From assembly GCF_013390595.1 (NCBI RefSeq), contig NZ_JACAWV010000008.1, positions 824,758 through 888,757 on the forward strand: 64,000 nucleotides of DNA. The letters are read 5' to 3'. A program made the position numbers and the translations under genes. Each line of letters opens with the position of its first letter. Position 1 is the first letter of the stretch. The notes beneath the pieces are model-generated. The model was not told the DNA's origin. It did no database searches and worked only from the letters and a program-made list of their open reading frames with translations. This document shows, piece after piece, positions 16,506-26,092 of the stretch. The DNA is from Rhizobium sp. RM. GTDB taxonomy: Bacteria > Pseudomonadota > Alphaproteobacteria > Rhizobiales > Rhizobiaceae.

Positions 16506-17903
16506 GTGGTGAATTCGGAAATGGTCGAGCGCAACGGGTGGCTGGAATTGTTGAGCGGCGCGAACCTCGCGCTTCTGACGGTTATTTCCTCCGGTATCGG
16601 CCTGCACGCCTTCAATCAGTTCGCGGTGGTAACGGCGCTGCCCGTTGCTGTCAGTGAGATTGGCGGGGCGGCCTTCTATAGCTGGGCTTACAGTGTTTAT
16701 TTTGTCGGCTCTGTTGCAGGTGGCGTTACCGCTGTTCTGTTCCGCCAGCGCTTTGGCGCACGCTTCGTTCTTCTGCTTTGCTGCCTGATCTTTTCACTCG
16801 GATCGATCCTGTCCGCCATCGCTGGCGACTTTCTCTGGGTGGTGATGGGAAGAGCTCTGCAAGGTGTTGCGGATGGTTTGATCGTTGCCGTCTGCTACAG
16901 CCTCATTCCCGCTGGCTTCAGATCAGATCTTCTGCCGAAAGTCTTCGCCATCGAAGCAGCGATCTGGGCGATTGCCTCCTTCGTTGGACCGCTGACCGGC
17001 GGTTTTGCCACCGAACACTTGTCCTGGCGGGCAACATTCCTGCTGTCCGCGCCGCTGATCCTATTACTCGTCGTTTATACTGTTATGGCCGTTGCAACTG
17101 AAAAGCCGGTTGTGTCATCGCGCAGGCCCTTCGTGCCGCTTTTTCTGTGCCTTGCGGGCGCACTTGCCTTTTCAGCGCCGTCGGCCTTTGACGGCACGCT
17201 GTTGCGTGTCCTTGCACTTGTTGGCGGTGCAATGCTGTTGTGGGCATCGCTCAAATCAGGCACGCGTCCTTCTATCGGGTTGTTTCCGAGAAATGCGTTT
17301 CGCCTGAACAGCGTACTCGGCAGTTGTTTCTGGGTGCTGTTCTTGATGTCTTATGCGCACGCGCTGGGCAATGTTTACCTCGCTTATGTCGCGATCAATC
17401 TCTGGGGCTATGAGCCGACATTCGCCGGGTTCATCGTGGTCACGATGCCACTGTCCTGGAGCTTCATTGCTATGGTCATTGGCAGTCTCAGATCAGCGAG
17501 ATTGCGGGCAATTTGCCTGCATTATGGCCCATGGCAAATGGTGCCGGGATGCGCGCTCCTCGGGCTTGGCCTCGTTAATGGCAACTGGTTGGAGATGCTC
17601 GCTGGCCAGATATTGATCGGTTCCGCCTTCGGCATGTCCTGGGCAGGCATCAGTCAGGCGGCGATGGAAGCCGCACCCGATACCGAACGGGAAATGACCG
17701 GCGCACTTTTGCCCACGGTCTCAACGCTTGGCGCTGCCGCCGGAGCAGGGGCGAGTGGAACCGTCGCCGCCGCCAGCAATCTTGTTGCGGAAATGGAACG
17801 CGGCGACATCCTGATGCCGATGGTCTATCTCTACGGCCTTGGAGTGCTGGTCTCGATCCTGGCGCTCGTGACCGCCCGCGGCTTGCGTGGCAGGCGGACT
17901 TGA
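16506..17903 (+). CDS. MFS efflux transporter under SoxR-type control
   Basis: 465 residues from GTG 16506, seven bases after AAAGGA; GTG 16509 and ATG 16521 are alternatives, and a TTG at 16470 would lie inside the promoter. It is a multi-helix (12-14 segments) major facilitator protein with the loop RQRFGARFVLL after helix 2 and GRALQGVADGLIVAVCYSLIP in helix 4. It resembles drug:proton antiporters. In Pseudomonas, SoxR also controls an MFS pump, so export of redox-active compounds such as phenazines or quinones is a reasonable inference. It converges with the GH32 gene with only 13 bases between stops. Confidence 0.88.
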   Translation: MVNSEMVERNGWLELLSGANLALLTVISSGIGLHAFNQFAVVTALPVAVSEIGGAAFYSWAYSVYFVGSVAGGVTAVLFRQRFGARFVLLLCCLIFSLGSILSAIAGDFLWVVMGRALQGVADGLIVAVCYSLIPAGFRSDLLPKVFAIEAAIWAIASFVGPLTGGFATEHLSWRATFLLSAPLILLLVVYTVMAVATEKPVVSSRRPFVPLFLCLAGALAFSAPSAFDGTLLRVLALVGGAMLLWASLKSGTRPSIGLFPRNAFRLNSVLGSCFWVLFLMSYAHALGNVYLAYVAINLWGYEPTFAGFIVVTMPLSWSFIAMVIGSLRSARLRAICLHYGPWQMVPGCALLGLGLVNGNWLEMLAGQILIGSAFGMSWAGISQAAMEAAPDTEREMTGALLPTVSTLGAAAGAGASGTVAAASNLVAEMERGDILMPMVYLYGLGVLVSILALVTARGLRGRRT

Positions 17904-17916
17904 GGCGCGACGAAGA

Positions 17917-19635
17917 CTAGAGTTTCAGCGCCCAGCACGTCGCATGATCGATCGTGCCGGGCTCGGCCTTCAGGATAGCCGAGCGGACGGGCTCGAAACC
18001 CTCGATCCGCTTCGTGCCGACATAACGCCCACGGTTCACGAAAACCTCCAGCGAACCGTAGTCGAGGAAGATGCGCACGCGTGACGCCCGCGCCCCTTTG
18101 GCGATATAGAGCGGCGAGGGGCCGTCACGCCCATCTTCATGTCGTATCCACAGGCCGCTTTCATCCGAGACGACGCCAAGGCGCACTGTTGGATGATCGA
18201 ATTGCAGTTCGAAAGGTTGGCCGGGTGAAGTCAGCTCGAACAGGATTTCGACGGCGCCATTGAGGAAGGTGACGCGTTCGCCGGACGCCAGCCGGGTACG
18301 GTCGAGAATATGGCTGCGCAGGCTCTCGGCCGCGCCGATCGGGGGCGTTAGAAGTTCGCCATGGGCATAATGCAATCGGCGAGGCAAGGTCATCGAGGTC
18401 GGAAAATCGATTTCCGGATTGGCATCGGCCCAATTGGCAAGCCAGCCGATCCCCACGATGTCGTCACCATCCAGAAACGCCTGGAACGCGTAATTGTCGG
18501 TGCCAAAATCCAGTTCCTGTCCTGTTTCCTTCGTAAAGGTCTTGCCGTCGAACCAGCCGACATCTGCCATGGTCAGGTTCTTGCGGCCGGTCTGCGGATC
18601 TTCGGAATGCATCAGCCCATAGATCAGCACCCATCGCGTTGTACGCGCGTTCGCCGGTCCATCGAGCGGCAGCAGACAGGGGCATTCGATGGCGGTCGTC
18701 TTGTAGCGTGTTTCGACCCAAAGCTTGCCCACGTAGGTCCAGCCGGATGATGCCGTCGGGTCCTGGGTCTCGTAAAGTAGAATGACGCCACCGCTGTCGC
18801 TCTGGCTTCCCAGCAGCATCTTCCACAAGCCATCCGGTCCCCGGACGACGTAAGGATCGCGAAAGTCCGGTGTCAGTCCCTGTCCATCCGGGCGCAGTCC
18901 AAGAACGACGTCGGCCTGTCCAGCCATGATGAGATCGGAAGAGGTTGCTGTGAGCTGGATCTGTTGTTCCGGAACGCGGTCCTGCACCTGCTCGGTAAAG
19001 AATACCCTGATGCCCGGTCCTTCGACCAGAGGAATGGTCGAGCCGGAATAGGCGCCGCCACGTTTGTCCGGACGCGTTGTCAGATCTTCGGACGGAAAGA
19101 GGAAAATCGGCAGATGCCGCCAGCGCAGATAATCGGACGAGACCGCATGCCCCCAGTGCATGGTGTTCCAGCGCAACCCGTGGGAATAATGCTGATAGAA
19201 CAGATGCGGGCGTCCCTCAAACCGCCCGAAACCATTCGGATCATTCATCCAGCCGAATGGCGGACGGAAGTGATAACTTTGCGGTAGTTCGGGCGGGGCG
19301 TTGTCCGGTTTGGTGTGGACAACGGTGATGCCGGTTTCCAGAACGTCCGAGGCTGTGAACCAGTAGATGACAGAAACGGCTGTTGTCACGGTGTCGTAAC
19401 TCAGCTCCACATGCCCGCCGCCAAAGATCTGGTAGATTCGAAAACTGAATTCTTCAGTATTGATACTTGAAACTTCGGCGAATTTTCCGTTGGCATTGGA
19501 AAACGAAACAGAGCCTGGCTCCGCTGTTTTTTTCGCCTTCAGCCAGATATGAAAGGTCGTGTTGACGGGAAGATCGGTGTGGATGGTGCGGATGGCGCTT
19601 TCCGGTTCTGCCAGCACGGCTTCAACGACGGTCAT
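17917..19635 (-). CDS. GH32 family glycoside hydrolase (invertase/levanase type)
   Basis: 572 residues from ATG 19635, with AAGGAAG upstream. It hydrolyses beta-fructosidic bonds (sucrose, levan or inulin). The GH32 five-blade propeller motifs are present: WMNDPNG with nucleophile Asp132, RDP (Arg260, Asp261) and the acid/base Glu318 in EC. A C-terminal beta-sandwich follows. About 120 N-terminal residues form an extra beta-rich domain not found in the shortest family members. No signal peptide is seen, so it is probably cytoplasmic. There is no sugar transporter or regulator next to it, which is unusual for sucrose use. Confidence 0.9.
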   Translation of the reverse strand: MTVVEAVLAEPESAIRTIHTDLPVNTTFHIWLKAKKTAEPGSVSFSNANGKFAEVSSINTEEFSFRIYQIFGGGHVELSYDTVTTAVSVIYWFTASDVLETGITVVHTKPDNAPPELPQSYHFRPPFGWMNDPNGFGRFEGRPHLFYQHYSHGLRWNTMHWGHAVSSDYLRWRHLPIFLFPSEDLTTRPDKRGGAYSGSTIPLVEGPGIRVFFTEQVQDRVPEQQIQLTATSSDLIMAGQADVVLGLRPDGQGLTPDFRDPYVVRGPDGLWKMLLGSQSDSGGVILLYETQDPTASSGWTYVGKLWVETRYKTTAIECPCLLPLDGPANARTTRWVLIYGLMHSEDPQTGRKNLTMADVGWFDGKTFTKETGQELDFGTDNYAFQAFLDGDDIVGIGWLANWADANPEIDFPTSMTLPRRLHYAHGELLTPPIGAAESLRSHILDRTRLASGERVTFLNGAVEILFELTSPGQPFELQFDHPTVRLGVVSDESGLWIRHEDGRDGPSPLYIAKGARASRVRIFLDYGSLEVFVNRGRYVGTKRIEGFEPVRSAILKAEPGTIDHATCWALKL

Positions 19636-19877
19636 TCCTCTTCCTTTCCTTCTCATGGTCCCGCCCAATGTATCATCCCGTCTGTCAGGAATGAGGCACA
19701 ACGCGTGGTAGCGGACGTCAATTGCTGACTTGGACTGGCAGCACAGTCAAAACGAAGGTTCGCGGTAAAAGTTCACTGAGTTGTGCAACCTGGTTTTGTG
19801 TTTGTTAGGAGTTTCCCTCTATTCAGAAGACGGCTGGAATAGTCATTCTGCATAACTTTTTTGACGGATAAGCGTGG

Positions 19878-22800
19878 ATGTCCTCAACCTACCCTGAAAC
19901 TCATGGTTCTGCCGTTTCGGCGGAGCTGAGGGCATTCAATCAGCTTTTCGCAACGCTTCGCTTCGACGGACAAGGGCGCATCGTTGGCGCCAACCACCAA
20001 TTCTTGCGACTACTTGGCTATGATCTTCAAGAACTTCTTGGTCAGGAAGATACGTTTTTTGTCTCCAAGAGCTATGAAAGAAGCCAGCAGCTCGCGCTCT
20101 GGCGAAATGTGCGCAAGGGCAAACCACAACAGCAGACGGCCTTGTGGGTCAGCAAATCCGGCAAGGAACTATGGTTGAATTGCCGTTACATGCCGCTGGC
20201 GGATGAAGAAGGAACGATCACCGAGGTCGTACAGGTCATCGAGGACATCACCGAGCGCGAAGCGCGCGAAGCGGACGCACGCGGTCAGCTCATGGCCATC
20301 AACCGCACACAGGCGGTCGTGCATTTCTCGCTGGACGGTCATGTGCTTGAAGCAAACGAGCTTTTCCTGAATGCCGTCGGCTACGACCATGATACGCTTG
20401 TCGGTAAACATCATTCCGTGCTGGTGGATAACGATGAACGCGCAAGCGAGGCCTATCGCGCCTTCTGGGCTGGGCTGGGGCAGGGCGAACATCGCTCAGG
20501 CGAATATCGCCGTATCCGCCAGGATGGTCGGGAGGTATGGCTCCAAGCCGTTTATAGCCCCATTCTCGATGCTGCCGGGCGTCCGTTGAAGGTGGTGAAA
20601 TACGCCACCGACATTACCGAAGCGAAGATGCGGCAGGCAGACTATCAGTGGCAGATCACTGCTATTCACAAATCCAACCTCGTCATTACCTTCGATATGT
20701 TCGGTGCAATTCTCGACGCCAATGATCTCTTCCTAGAAGCGACCGGCTACGATCTTGCCGAGATCGAGGGCCGCCATCACCGCATGTTTGTCGATCCGGC
20801 TTACGCTCACGGCAGCGAATACCAGACTTTCTGGCGTGAGCTACGGCAGGGCAAGCATCGCATGGGGCATTACAAGCGGTTCGGAAAGAATGGCCGCGAA
20901 GTGTGGCTGCATGCGACCTACAATCCGATCTTCGATGCCGACGGCAAGCCGGTGAAGGTGGTGAAATACGCCTCCGTCGTCACCGACGAGAAGTTGATCG
21001 AGGCGGAGTGCCAGGGCCAGATCGCTGCCATTCACAAGGCGCAATGCGTCATCTCCTTCGCGCTGGACGGGACGATCCTCGACGTCAACGAAAACTTCCT
21101 CGATGCGACCGGCTACCGTTACGCCGACGTCATGGGGCGCCATCACCGCATGTTCGTTTCGGAAACCGATGCCGTTTCGGAAGAATACCAGGCCTTCTGG
21201 CGCGATCTGGCCGCAGGGTGCCACCAGGCCGGCGAATACCGACGCGTCTGCAAGGACGGCAGCGAAATCTGGCTGCAGGCGACATACAGCCCGATCTTCG
21301 ACATGAACGGCAGGCCCTTCAAGGTTGTGAAATACGCAATCGACGTCACCGCCGACAAACTCATGCAGGCCGGATATCGCGGCCAGATCGAAGCCATCAA
21401 CAAGTCGCAGGCCGTTGCCGTCTTCGGACTTGATGGCGTTCTGTCTGACGCCAACGAGAATTTTCTCGACCTCTTCGGATACGGTATCGATGAATTGAAG
21501 GGGGCCCATCACTCGATGTTTGTCGAGCGGGATTTCTACGTCAGCGATGAATATGTGACGTTCTGGGAGATGCTCAGAAGCGGCAAATATCATAGCGGAT
21601 TGTACAAGCGTCTCGCCAAGAACGGCCGCGAGGTCTGGATACAAGCCTCCTACAATCCGGTCCTCGACCTGAATGGCAAGCCGGTCAGCGTCATCAAATA
21701 TGCGACCGACGTCAGCTCGAATGTGGCACTGGCCGAAGCCTTCGAGGATGCACGTCGTCAGGCACACCACGATGCCGCGACGTCGCTTCCCAACCGCGTC
21801 AAGCTGGCCTCCTTCATGGATGCCTCGCTTGCCGGACCGGGAGCGGCTTTGACTGTCTTCTACATCGATCTCGATCGCTTCAAGCCGGTCAACGACACCT
21901 ATGGCCACCATGTTGGCGACCGCGTTCTCGGCGAAGTGGCGGACCGCATGCGGCGCATGATCGATGAAGATCAAATGGTGGCACGCGTCGGTGGCGATGA
22001 GTTTGTCATCGTTGCGCCGGGTATGGCGGTCGAAAACATAGAGGCATTCTGCCGCCGACTGATCGAGACGGTGACAAAACCCATTCCTTATGAGAGCGGT
22101 GAAATCAGCATTGGCATGTCAATCGGTATTGCCGTTGCCCCGACAGATGGGGAGACACCGGACGATCTTCTACGCGCCGCCGATGCCGCGCTCTATCGCT
22201 CCAAGCAGAATGGCCGCGGCGTCTACAGCTTCTTCTCGATGGAGATGAACGACAGGATCGTCAGCCAGAGACGGCTTGCCGAAGATATGCGTCACAGCCT
22301 CGCTGCCGGCGATTTTTATCTCGAGTTCCAGCCGCGTTTCGATACGCGCGAGCGTTGCGTGCGCAGTGCCGAGGCATTGGTGCGCTGGGCACATCCTGAA
22401 CGTGGACGCATTCCTCCGGCCGATTTTATTCCGCTTGCGGAGCGCAACGGCATGATCGTGCCGCTGGGAGACTGGATCTTGCGCGCTGCCTGCACCACGG
22501 CGATGAGTTGGGACGGTATTGGCGTCTCGGTCAATGTCTCCCCGGCACAGTTCCGCGATCCGCAATTCGTGCAGAAGGTGAGGGATTGCCTCGCCGAAAC
22601 CGCCTTGCCTGCGGATCTCCTCGAACTGGAAATTACCGAGGGCGTGTTGCTTGAAGATGCAGATCGTGCGGTAGCCGTCTTGAAGAGCCTCAAGGCTCTG
22701 GGCGTCAAACTCGCCATGGACGATTTTGGCACGGGGTATTCGTCGCTCTCCTATCTGCGCAACTTCCCGTTTGACGTCATCAAGATCGACCGCAGTTTCA

Positions 22801-23060
22801 TCACCGATCTTGAAGCCGATGGTAGTGCTCGCTCCATTGTCCAGGCGATCCTCGGGCTCGGGCAGGCGCTTGGTCTGTCGGTCACGGCAGAGGGCGTTGA
22901 AACCAATGAACAGCTTGCGGTGCTGACGGCAGACCATTGCAGTGAGGTTCAGGGCTTCCTGATGGCAAAGCCGCTGCGCGCTGAAAAACTGCAGGCGCTG
23001 TTTTCGGAGATGCCCGAACTGAACAAGACGATCGGCGAAGGCATTCTGAAATCGGCCTGA
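19878..23060 (+). CDS. Five-PAS GGDEF-EAL cyclic-di-GMP protein
   Basis: 1060 residues, soluble. Five PAS domains (roughly 15-130, 135-255, 257-377, 379-499, 501-622) share the pattern FxxDGxILxANxxFLxxTGY...GRHHRMFV...GKxVKVVKYA. The GGDEF domain has an intact GGDEF (705-709) and the EAL domain an intact EAL (832-834) with DDFGTGYSSLSYL. Both diguanylate cyclase and phosphodiesterase activity are therefore possible. This PAS type resembles those of aerotaxis and chemotaxis receptors that bind haem or flavin; the ligand is unknown. PAS2 to PAS5 recur at exactly 366 bases, indicating duplication within the gene. It stands alone. Confidence 0.93.
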   Translation: MSSTYPETHGSAVSAELRAFNQLFATLRFDGQGRIVGANHQFLRLLGYDLQELLGQEDTFFVSKSYERSQQLALWRNVRKGKPQQQTALWVSKSGKELWLNCRYMPLADEEGTITEVVQVIEDITEREAREADARGQLMAINRTQAVVHFSLDGHVLEANELFLNAVGYDHDTLVGKHHSVLVDNDERASEAYRAFWAGLGQGEHRSGEYRRIRQDGREVWLQAVYSPILDAAGRPLKVVKYATDITEAKMRQADYQWQITAIHKSNLVITFDMFGAILDANDLFLEATGYDLAEIEGRHHRMFVDPAYAHGSEYQTFWRELRQGKHRMGHYKRFGKNGREVWLHATYNPIFDADGKPVKVVKYASVVTDEKLIEAECQGQIAAIHKAQCVISFALDGTILDVNENFLDATGYRYADVMGRHHRMFVSETDAVSEEYQAFWRDLAAGCHQAGEYRRVCKDGSEIWLQATYSPIFDMNGRPFKVVKYAIDVTADKLMQAGYRGQIEAINKSQAVAVFGLDGVLSDANENFLDLFGYGIDELKGAHHSMFVERDFYVSDEYVTFWEMLRSGKYHSGLYKRLAKNGREVWIQASYNPVLDLNGKPVSVIKYATDVSSNVALAEAFEDARRQAHHDAATSLPNRVKLASFMDASLAGPGAALTVFYIDLDRFKPVNDTYGHHVGDRVLGEVADRMRRMIDEDQMVARVGGDEFVIVAPGMAVENIEAFCRRLIETVTKPIPYESGEISIGMSIGIAVAPTDGETPDDLLRAADAALYRSKQNGRGVYSFFSMEMNDRIVSQRRLAEDMRHSLAAGDFYLEFQPRFDTRERCVRSAEALVRWAHPERGRIPPADFIPLAERNGMIVPLGDWILRAACTTAMSWDGIGVSVNVSPAQFRDPQFVQKVRDCLAETALPADLLELEITEGVLLEDADRAVAVLKSLKALGVKLAMDDFGTGYSSLSYLRNFPFDVIKIDRSFITDLEADGSARSIVQAILGLGQALGLSVTAEGVETNEQLAVLTADHCSEVQGFLMAKPLRAEKLQALFSEMPELNKTIGEGILKSA

Positions 23061-23115
23061 AACAAACCGGGTGCGATTTTGATCTCGCAACCAAGAGTGC
23101 GACACGCCATATAAG

Positions 23116-23216
23116 GCATATCGCGCAAAAGTGTTTTGCGGTTTTGTGGTACGGACATGCGAAGGAGAAAAGCATGTCGCGCAAAATCGTCTCATGGTTT
23201 TGCAGTGATAATATGC
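23116..23216. repeat. Tandem pair of rhizobial intergenic palindromic repeats
   Basis: Two 45-base elements (23116-23160 and 23172-23216) start GCATATCGCG / GCATGTCGCG, continue with a CGCAAAA core and end in GACATGC / AATATGC. Each can fold with its ends pairing and the CAAAA/TTTTG segments facing each other. They resemble the short dispersed palindromes with a GCATGTCGCGCAAAA core that I know from Rhizobium and Agrobacterium intergenic regions. They fill the gap between the GGDEF-EAL gene and selO. Confidence 0.65.
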
Positions 23217-23283
23217 CGGAAAAGCTGTCGCGCTAACGCGTTGAACGGTTTGGCGGTTTGAGCCGCAAAGCAGGAGCGCATCC

Positions 23284-24747
23284 GTGATGAAATTCGACAA
23301 TTCCTACGCCCGTCTTCCAAAGCGTTTTAGCGCTGCCGTGCTGCCGACCCCGGTCAAGGCGCCGCAACTTATCGCCTTCAATCATCCCCTTGCCGATGAA
23401 TTGGGGTTGGATATTTCCGGCCTTGCTGATGACAGACTCGCTGCAATCTTTTCCGGCAATACGGTACCGCAAGGCGCTGAGCCTCTGGCTATGGCCTATG
23501 CGGGGCATCAGTTTGGCGGGTTTGTTCCGCAGCTTGGCGACGGACGGGCGATCCTGCTCGGCGAGGTCATCGACAGGAACGGCAAACGGCGCGACATCCA
23601 GCTGAAAGGGTCTGGCCCCACGCCCTTCTCGCGACGCGGAGATGGGCGTGCAGCACTTGGTCCGGTCCTGCGTGAATATATCGTCTCTGAGGCCATGTAT
23701 GCGCTTGGCATTCCTGCCACGCGGGCACTCGCTGCCGTGTTGAGCGGAGAGCGCGTGCAGCGTGAGATCGGGCTGCCGGGTGGCGTTTTCACTCGTGTTG
23801 CGGCCAGCCACATCCGTGTCGGTACGTTCCAGTTCTTTGCGGCGCGTGAAGACGATGATGGCATCAAGGCGCTGGCCGATTACGTCATCGATCGCCATTA
23901 TCCAGACGCGACGCAGGCTGATAATCCCTATCTCGCGCTTCTGCAGGCGATCGCGGCACGACAACTCGATCTTGTGGCACGTTGGTTGATGGTGGGCTTC
24001 ATCCATGGCGTGATGAATACAGACAACATGGCCGTTTCGGGCGAAACCATCGATTTCGGCCCCTGCGCCTTCCTTGATGAATACCATCCCAACAAGGTGT
24101 TTTCCTCAATCGATGCCCAAGGCCGCTATGCCTATAACAACCAGCCGGGCATCGCCCAGTGGAACATCGCCCGCTTGGCAGAATGCCTGTTGCCGCTGCT
24201 TGATCCCGAGGCGGAAAAGGCAGCGGAACTGGCCAACGCCGTTCTTGCGAAATTTGCCGGGAATTTTCCAGGACGCTGGCTTTCCGGCATGCGTCAGAAA
24301 CTTGGACTGGTGACGGAAGAGGACGACGACACGTCGCTCGTTCAGGCTCTTCTGGCGATGATGCAAGCTTCGGAGGCTGACTTCACATTGACGTTCCGGC
24401 GACTGTCTCATGCAGCAGATGGCGATGCGGAAGCATTTCGCGGCATGTTCATCGATCTTGCTGCGGCGGACGCATGGTTGGCGCGTTGGCGTACCAGAGC
24501 CGAACGGGACGGCGTGTCTGCAGCCCAACGAAAGACAGCGATGCTGTCGGTCAATCCGGCAATCATTCCCCGCAACCACCGCATCGAGGAACTGATCGCA
24601 GCAGCAGTCGAAGACGGCGACTTTGAACCATTCCACGACATGCTGGCTGCAATCGCCAGACCGTTCGAGGAACGCGATGAGTTCGCAGTCTACATGCAGG
24701 CGCCGATGAACCACGAGCGTGTGTCCCGGACGTTCTGCGGGACGTGA
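23284..24747 (+). CDS. selO: SelO/YdiU protein adenylyltransferase
   Basis: 487 residues. SelO is a pseudokinase-fold enzyme that transfers AMP to protein Ser/Thr/Tyr residues and takes part in redox control. Family signatures visible are YAGHQFGGFVPQLGDGRA, QLKGSGPTPFSRRGDGRAAL, the Asn/Asp metal motif VMNTDNMAVSGETIDFGPCAF and a C-terminal Cys in FCGT, where eukaryotes have selenocysteine. GTG 23284 has AGGAG seven bases upstream; ATG 23287 is equally possible. It is monocistronic with a terminator just downstream and repeats just upstream. Confidence 0.95.
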   Translation: MMKFDNSYARLPKRFSAAVLPTPVKAPQLIAFNHPLADELGLDISGLADDRLAAIFSGNTVPQGAEPLAMAYAGHQFGGFVPQLGDGRAILLGEVIDRNGKRRDIQLKGSGPTPFSRRGDGRAALGPVLREYIVSEAMYALGIPATRALAAVLSGERVQREIGLPGGVFTRVAASHIRVGTFQFFAAREDDDGIKALADYVIDRHYPDATQADNPYLALLQAIAARQLDLVARWLMVGFIHGVMNTDNMAVSGETIDFGPCAFLDEYHPNKVFSSIDAQGRYAYNNQPGIAQWNIARLAECLLPLLDPEAEKAAELANAVLAKFAGNFPGRWLSGMRQKLGLVTEEDDDTSLVQALLAMMQASEADFTLTFRRLSHAADGDAEAFRGMFIDLAAADAWLARWRTRAERDGVSAAQRKTAMLSVNPAIIPRNHRIEELIAAAVEDGDFEPFHDMLAAIARPFEERDEFAVYMQAPMNHERVSRTFCGT

Positions 24748-24761
24748 AGCGAAACCTCCAG

Positions 24762-24783
24762 TCGCCGCGCGTCTGCGCGGCGA
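24762..24783 (+). terminator. Intrinsic terminator after selO
   Basis: Nine-base arms TCGCCGCGC / GCGCGGCGA with loop GTCT, followed by AGAGAGTTTTC. It begins 15 bases after the selO stop. Confidence 0.7.
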
Positions 24784-24864
24784 AGAGAGTTTTCGGGCTT
24801 ATCGACCTAACCGTATCGCGTTCAGTGCGACGCTGAAATTGGGTCGACGACGCTGAGTATTCCC

Positions 24865-25965
24865 TTAGCCAGCCTTGGCAAGCGGCTCATGCGATCCGTA
24901 ATAATGGCCAAAGCGGTTCGCCAGGAATTTGGGCAGAGCGATTTCCTCCTGCCGGACGAAGCCCTTCTGGGGGAGCGCGCCTTCGGCGAGAAGATCGAGA
25001 ACCGTGCAGATGCCGGCGGCCGTGGTGATCTGGATTGCGCTCATCATGCGGCCGGACACTGGGCCGGCATAGACCTTGTTGGCGTAGGTCTCCTGCAGGA
25101 AGCGGCCTTTCTGCGTGCCGCAGATGGTAACGAACACGATCACAACGTCCTGCATCGTGGCGGGCAACGCGTTTTCAAACAGGTCCTTCAACACGTCGCG
25201 GCGATTGCGCAGGTTGAGATCATTGAGCAGCGCTTTCATGATTGCAACATGGCCGGGGTAACGGATGGTGCGGTAATTCATGGTGCGCACCTTGCCTTCC
25301 AGCGTGGCGCATAGCGTGCCCAGCCCACCGGAGGTGTTGAACGCCTCGTACGTCACGCCATCGAGCGAGAACTCTTCGCGCTCCTCAAGTGCCGGGACAG
25401 CGGTGAGGCGACCTTCGACAATCGCTTCGCATGGCTCGATATATTCGTTGATAAGGCCGTCCGTGCTCCAGGTCAGGTTGTAGTTCAAGGCATTGGACGG
25501 ATATTGCGGAAGTGCGCCGACGCGCATGCGCACGCTGTCCAGCTTGTCGAAGCGCGACGCGATATCTGCTGCGGCGATGGAGATGAAACCGGGTGCAAGA
25601 CCACACTGCGGAATGAGGGCCGTTTCGGCTGTTTCGGCCAGAGCCTTGACCTTGCGGGTGGATTCAACGTCTTCGGTCAGATCCAGATAATGTGTTCCGA
25701 CTGCAACCGCGGCCTCGGCGATGCCTGCGGTTAGATGGAACGGTGCGGCAGAAAGAACGGCAAAACGGCCTTTGAGCAGCGCCTCGAGTGGAGCACGGTA
25801 GGTAATGTCGACGATTTCGGTTTCGACGTTGTCATGCGTCGGAACATTGGCGAGCTGTTCGGCAGAGCGGTCCGCCACTGTGATCTTGTAGTCGCCGGTT
25901 ACGGCAAGCATCCAGGCGATGGCCGATCCGATATTGCCAGCACCGACAATGACGATATTTTTCAT
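24865..25965 (-). CDS. Saccharopine dehydrogenase-like oxidoreductase (possible lysine dehydrogenase)
   Basis: 366 residues from ATG 25965. An N-terminal Rossmann domain (NIVIVGAGNIGSAIAWML) binds NAD(P), and a C-terminal saccharopine dehydrogenase-type domain completes the fold. The pattern CGLAPGFISIAAADI is typical of the lysine 6-dehydrogenase/saccharopine dehydrogenase group. Agrobacterium is known to have an L-lysine 6-dehydrogenase, so lysine catabolism is the leading guess. The divergent Lrp/AsnC regulator (26093) fits an amino acid pathway. No partner aldehyde dehydrogenase is adjacent. Substrate remains unproven. Confidence 0.8.
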   Translation of the reverse strand: MKNIVIVGAGNIGSAIAWMLAVTGDYKITVADRSAEQLANVPTHDNVETEIVDITYRAPLEALLKGRFAVLSAAPFHLTAGIAEAAVAVGTHYLDLTEDVESTRKVKALAETAETALIPQCGLAPGFISIAAADIASRFDKLDSVRMRVGALPQYPSNALNYNLTWSTDGLINEYIEPCEAIVEGRLTAVPALEEREEFSLDGVTYEAFNTSGGLGTLCATLEGKVRTMNYRTIRYPGHVAIMKALLNDLNLRNRRDVLKDLFENALPATMQDVVIVFVTICGTQKGRFLQETYANKVYAGPVSGRMMSAIQITTAAGICTVLDLLAEGALPQKGFVRQEEIALPKFLANRFGHYYGSHEPLAKAG

Positions 25966-26092
25966 AGGTTTGTTCCCCGCAGTTTGAATGCATATGAGAT
26001 CCAAAAATGTCGGATTTTACCGTCGATTCGTAGCTTCACTCTGCCATAATTGCAGGGTAATATTGGTCGGATTGACGATAGGATTGGTCATA

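Noticed and set aside
19702..19877. Operator or riboswitch before the GGDEF-EAL gene
   Set aside because: The region is AT-rich but I found no dyad or conserved fold beyond chance.
23116..23216. CRISPR or attachment site
   Set aside because: Only two diverged palindromic copies with an 11-base spacer, no cas genes and no integrase nearby.
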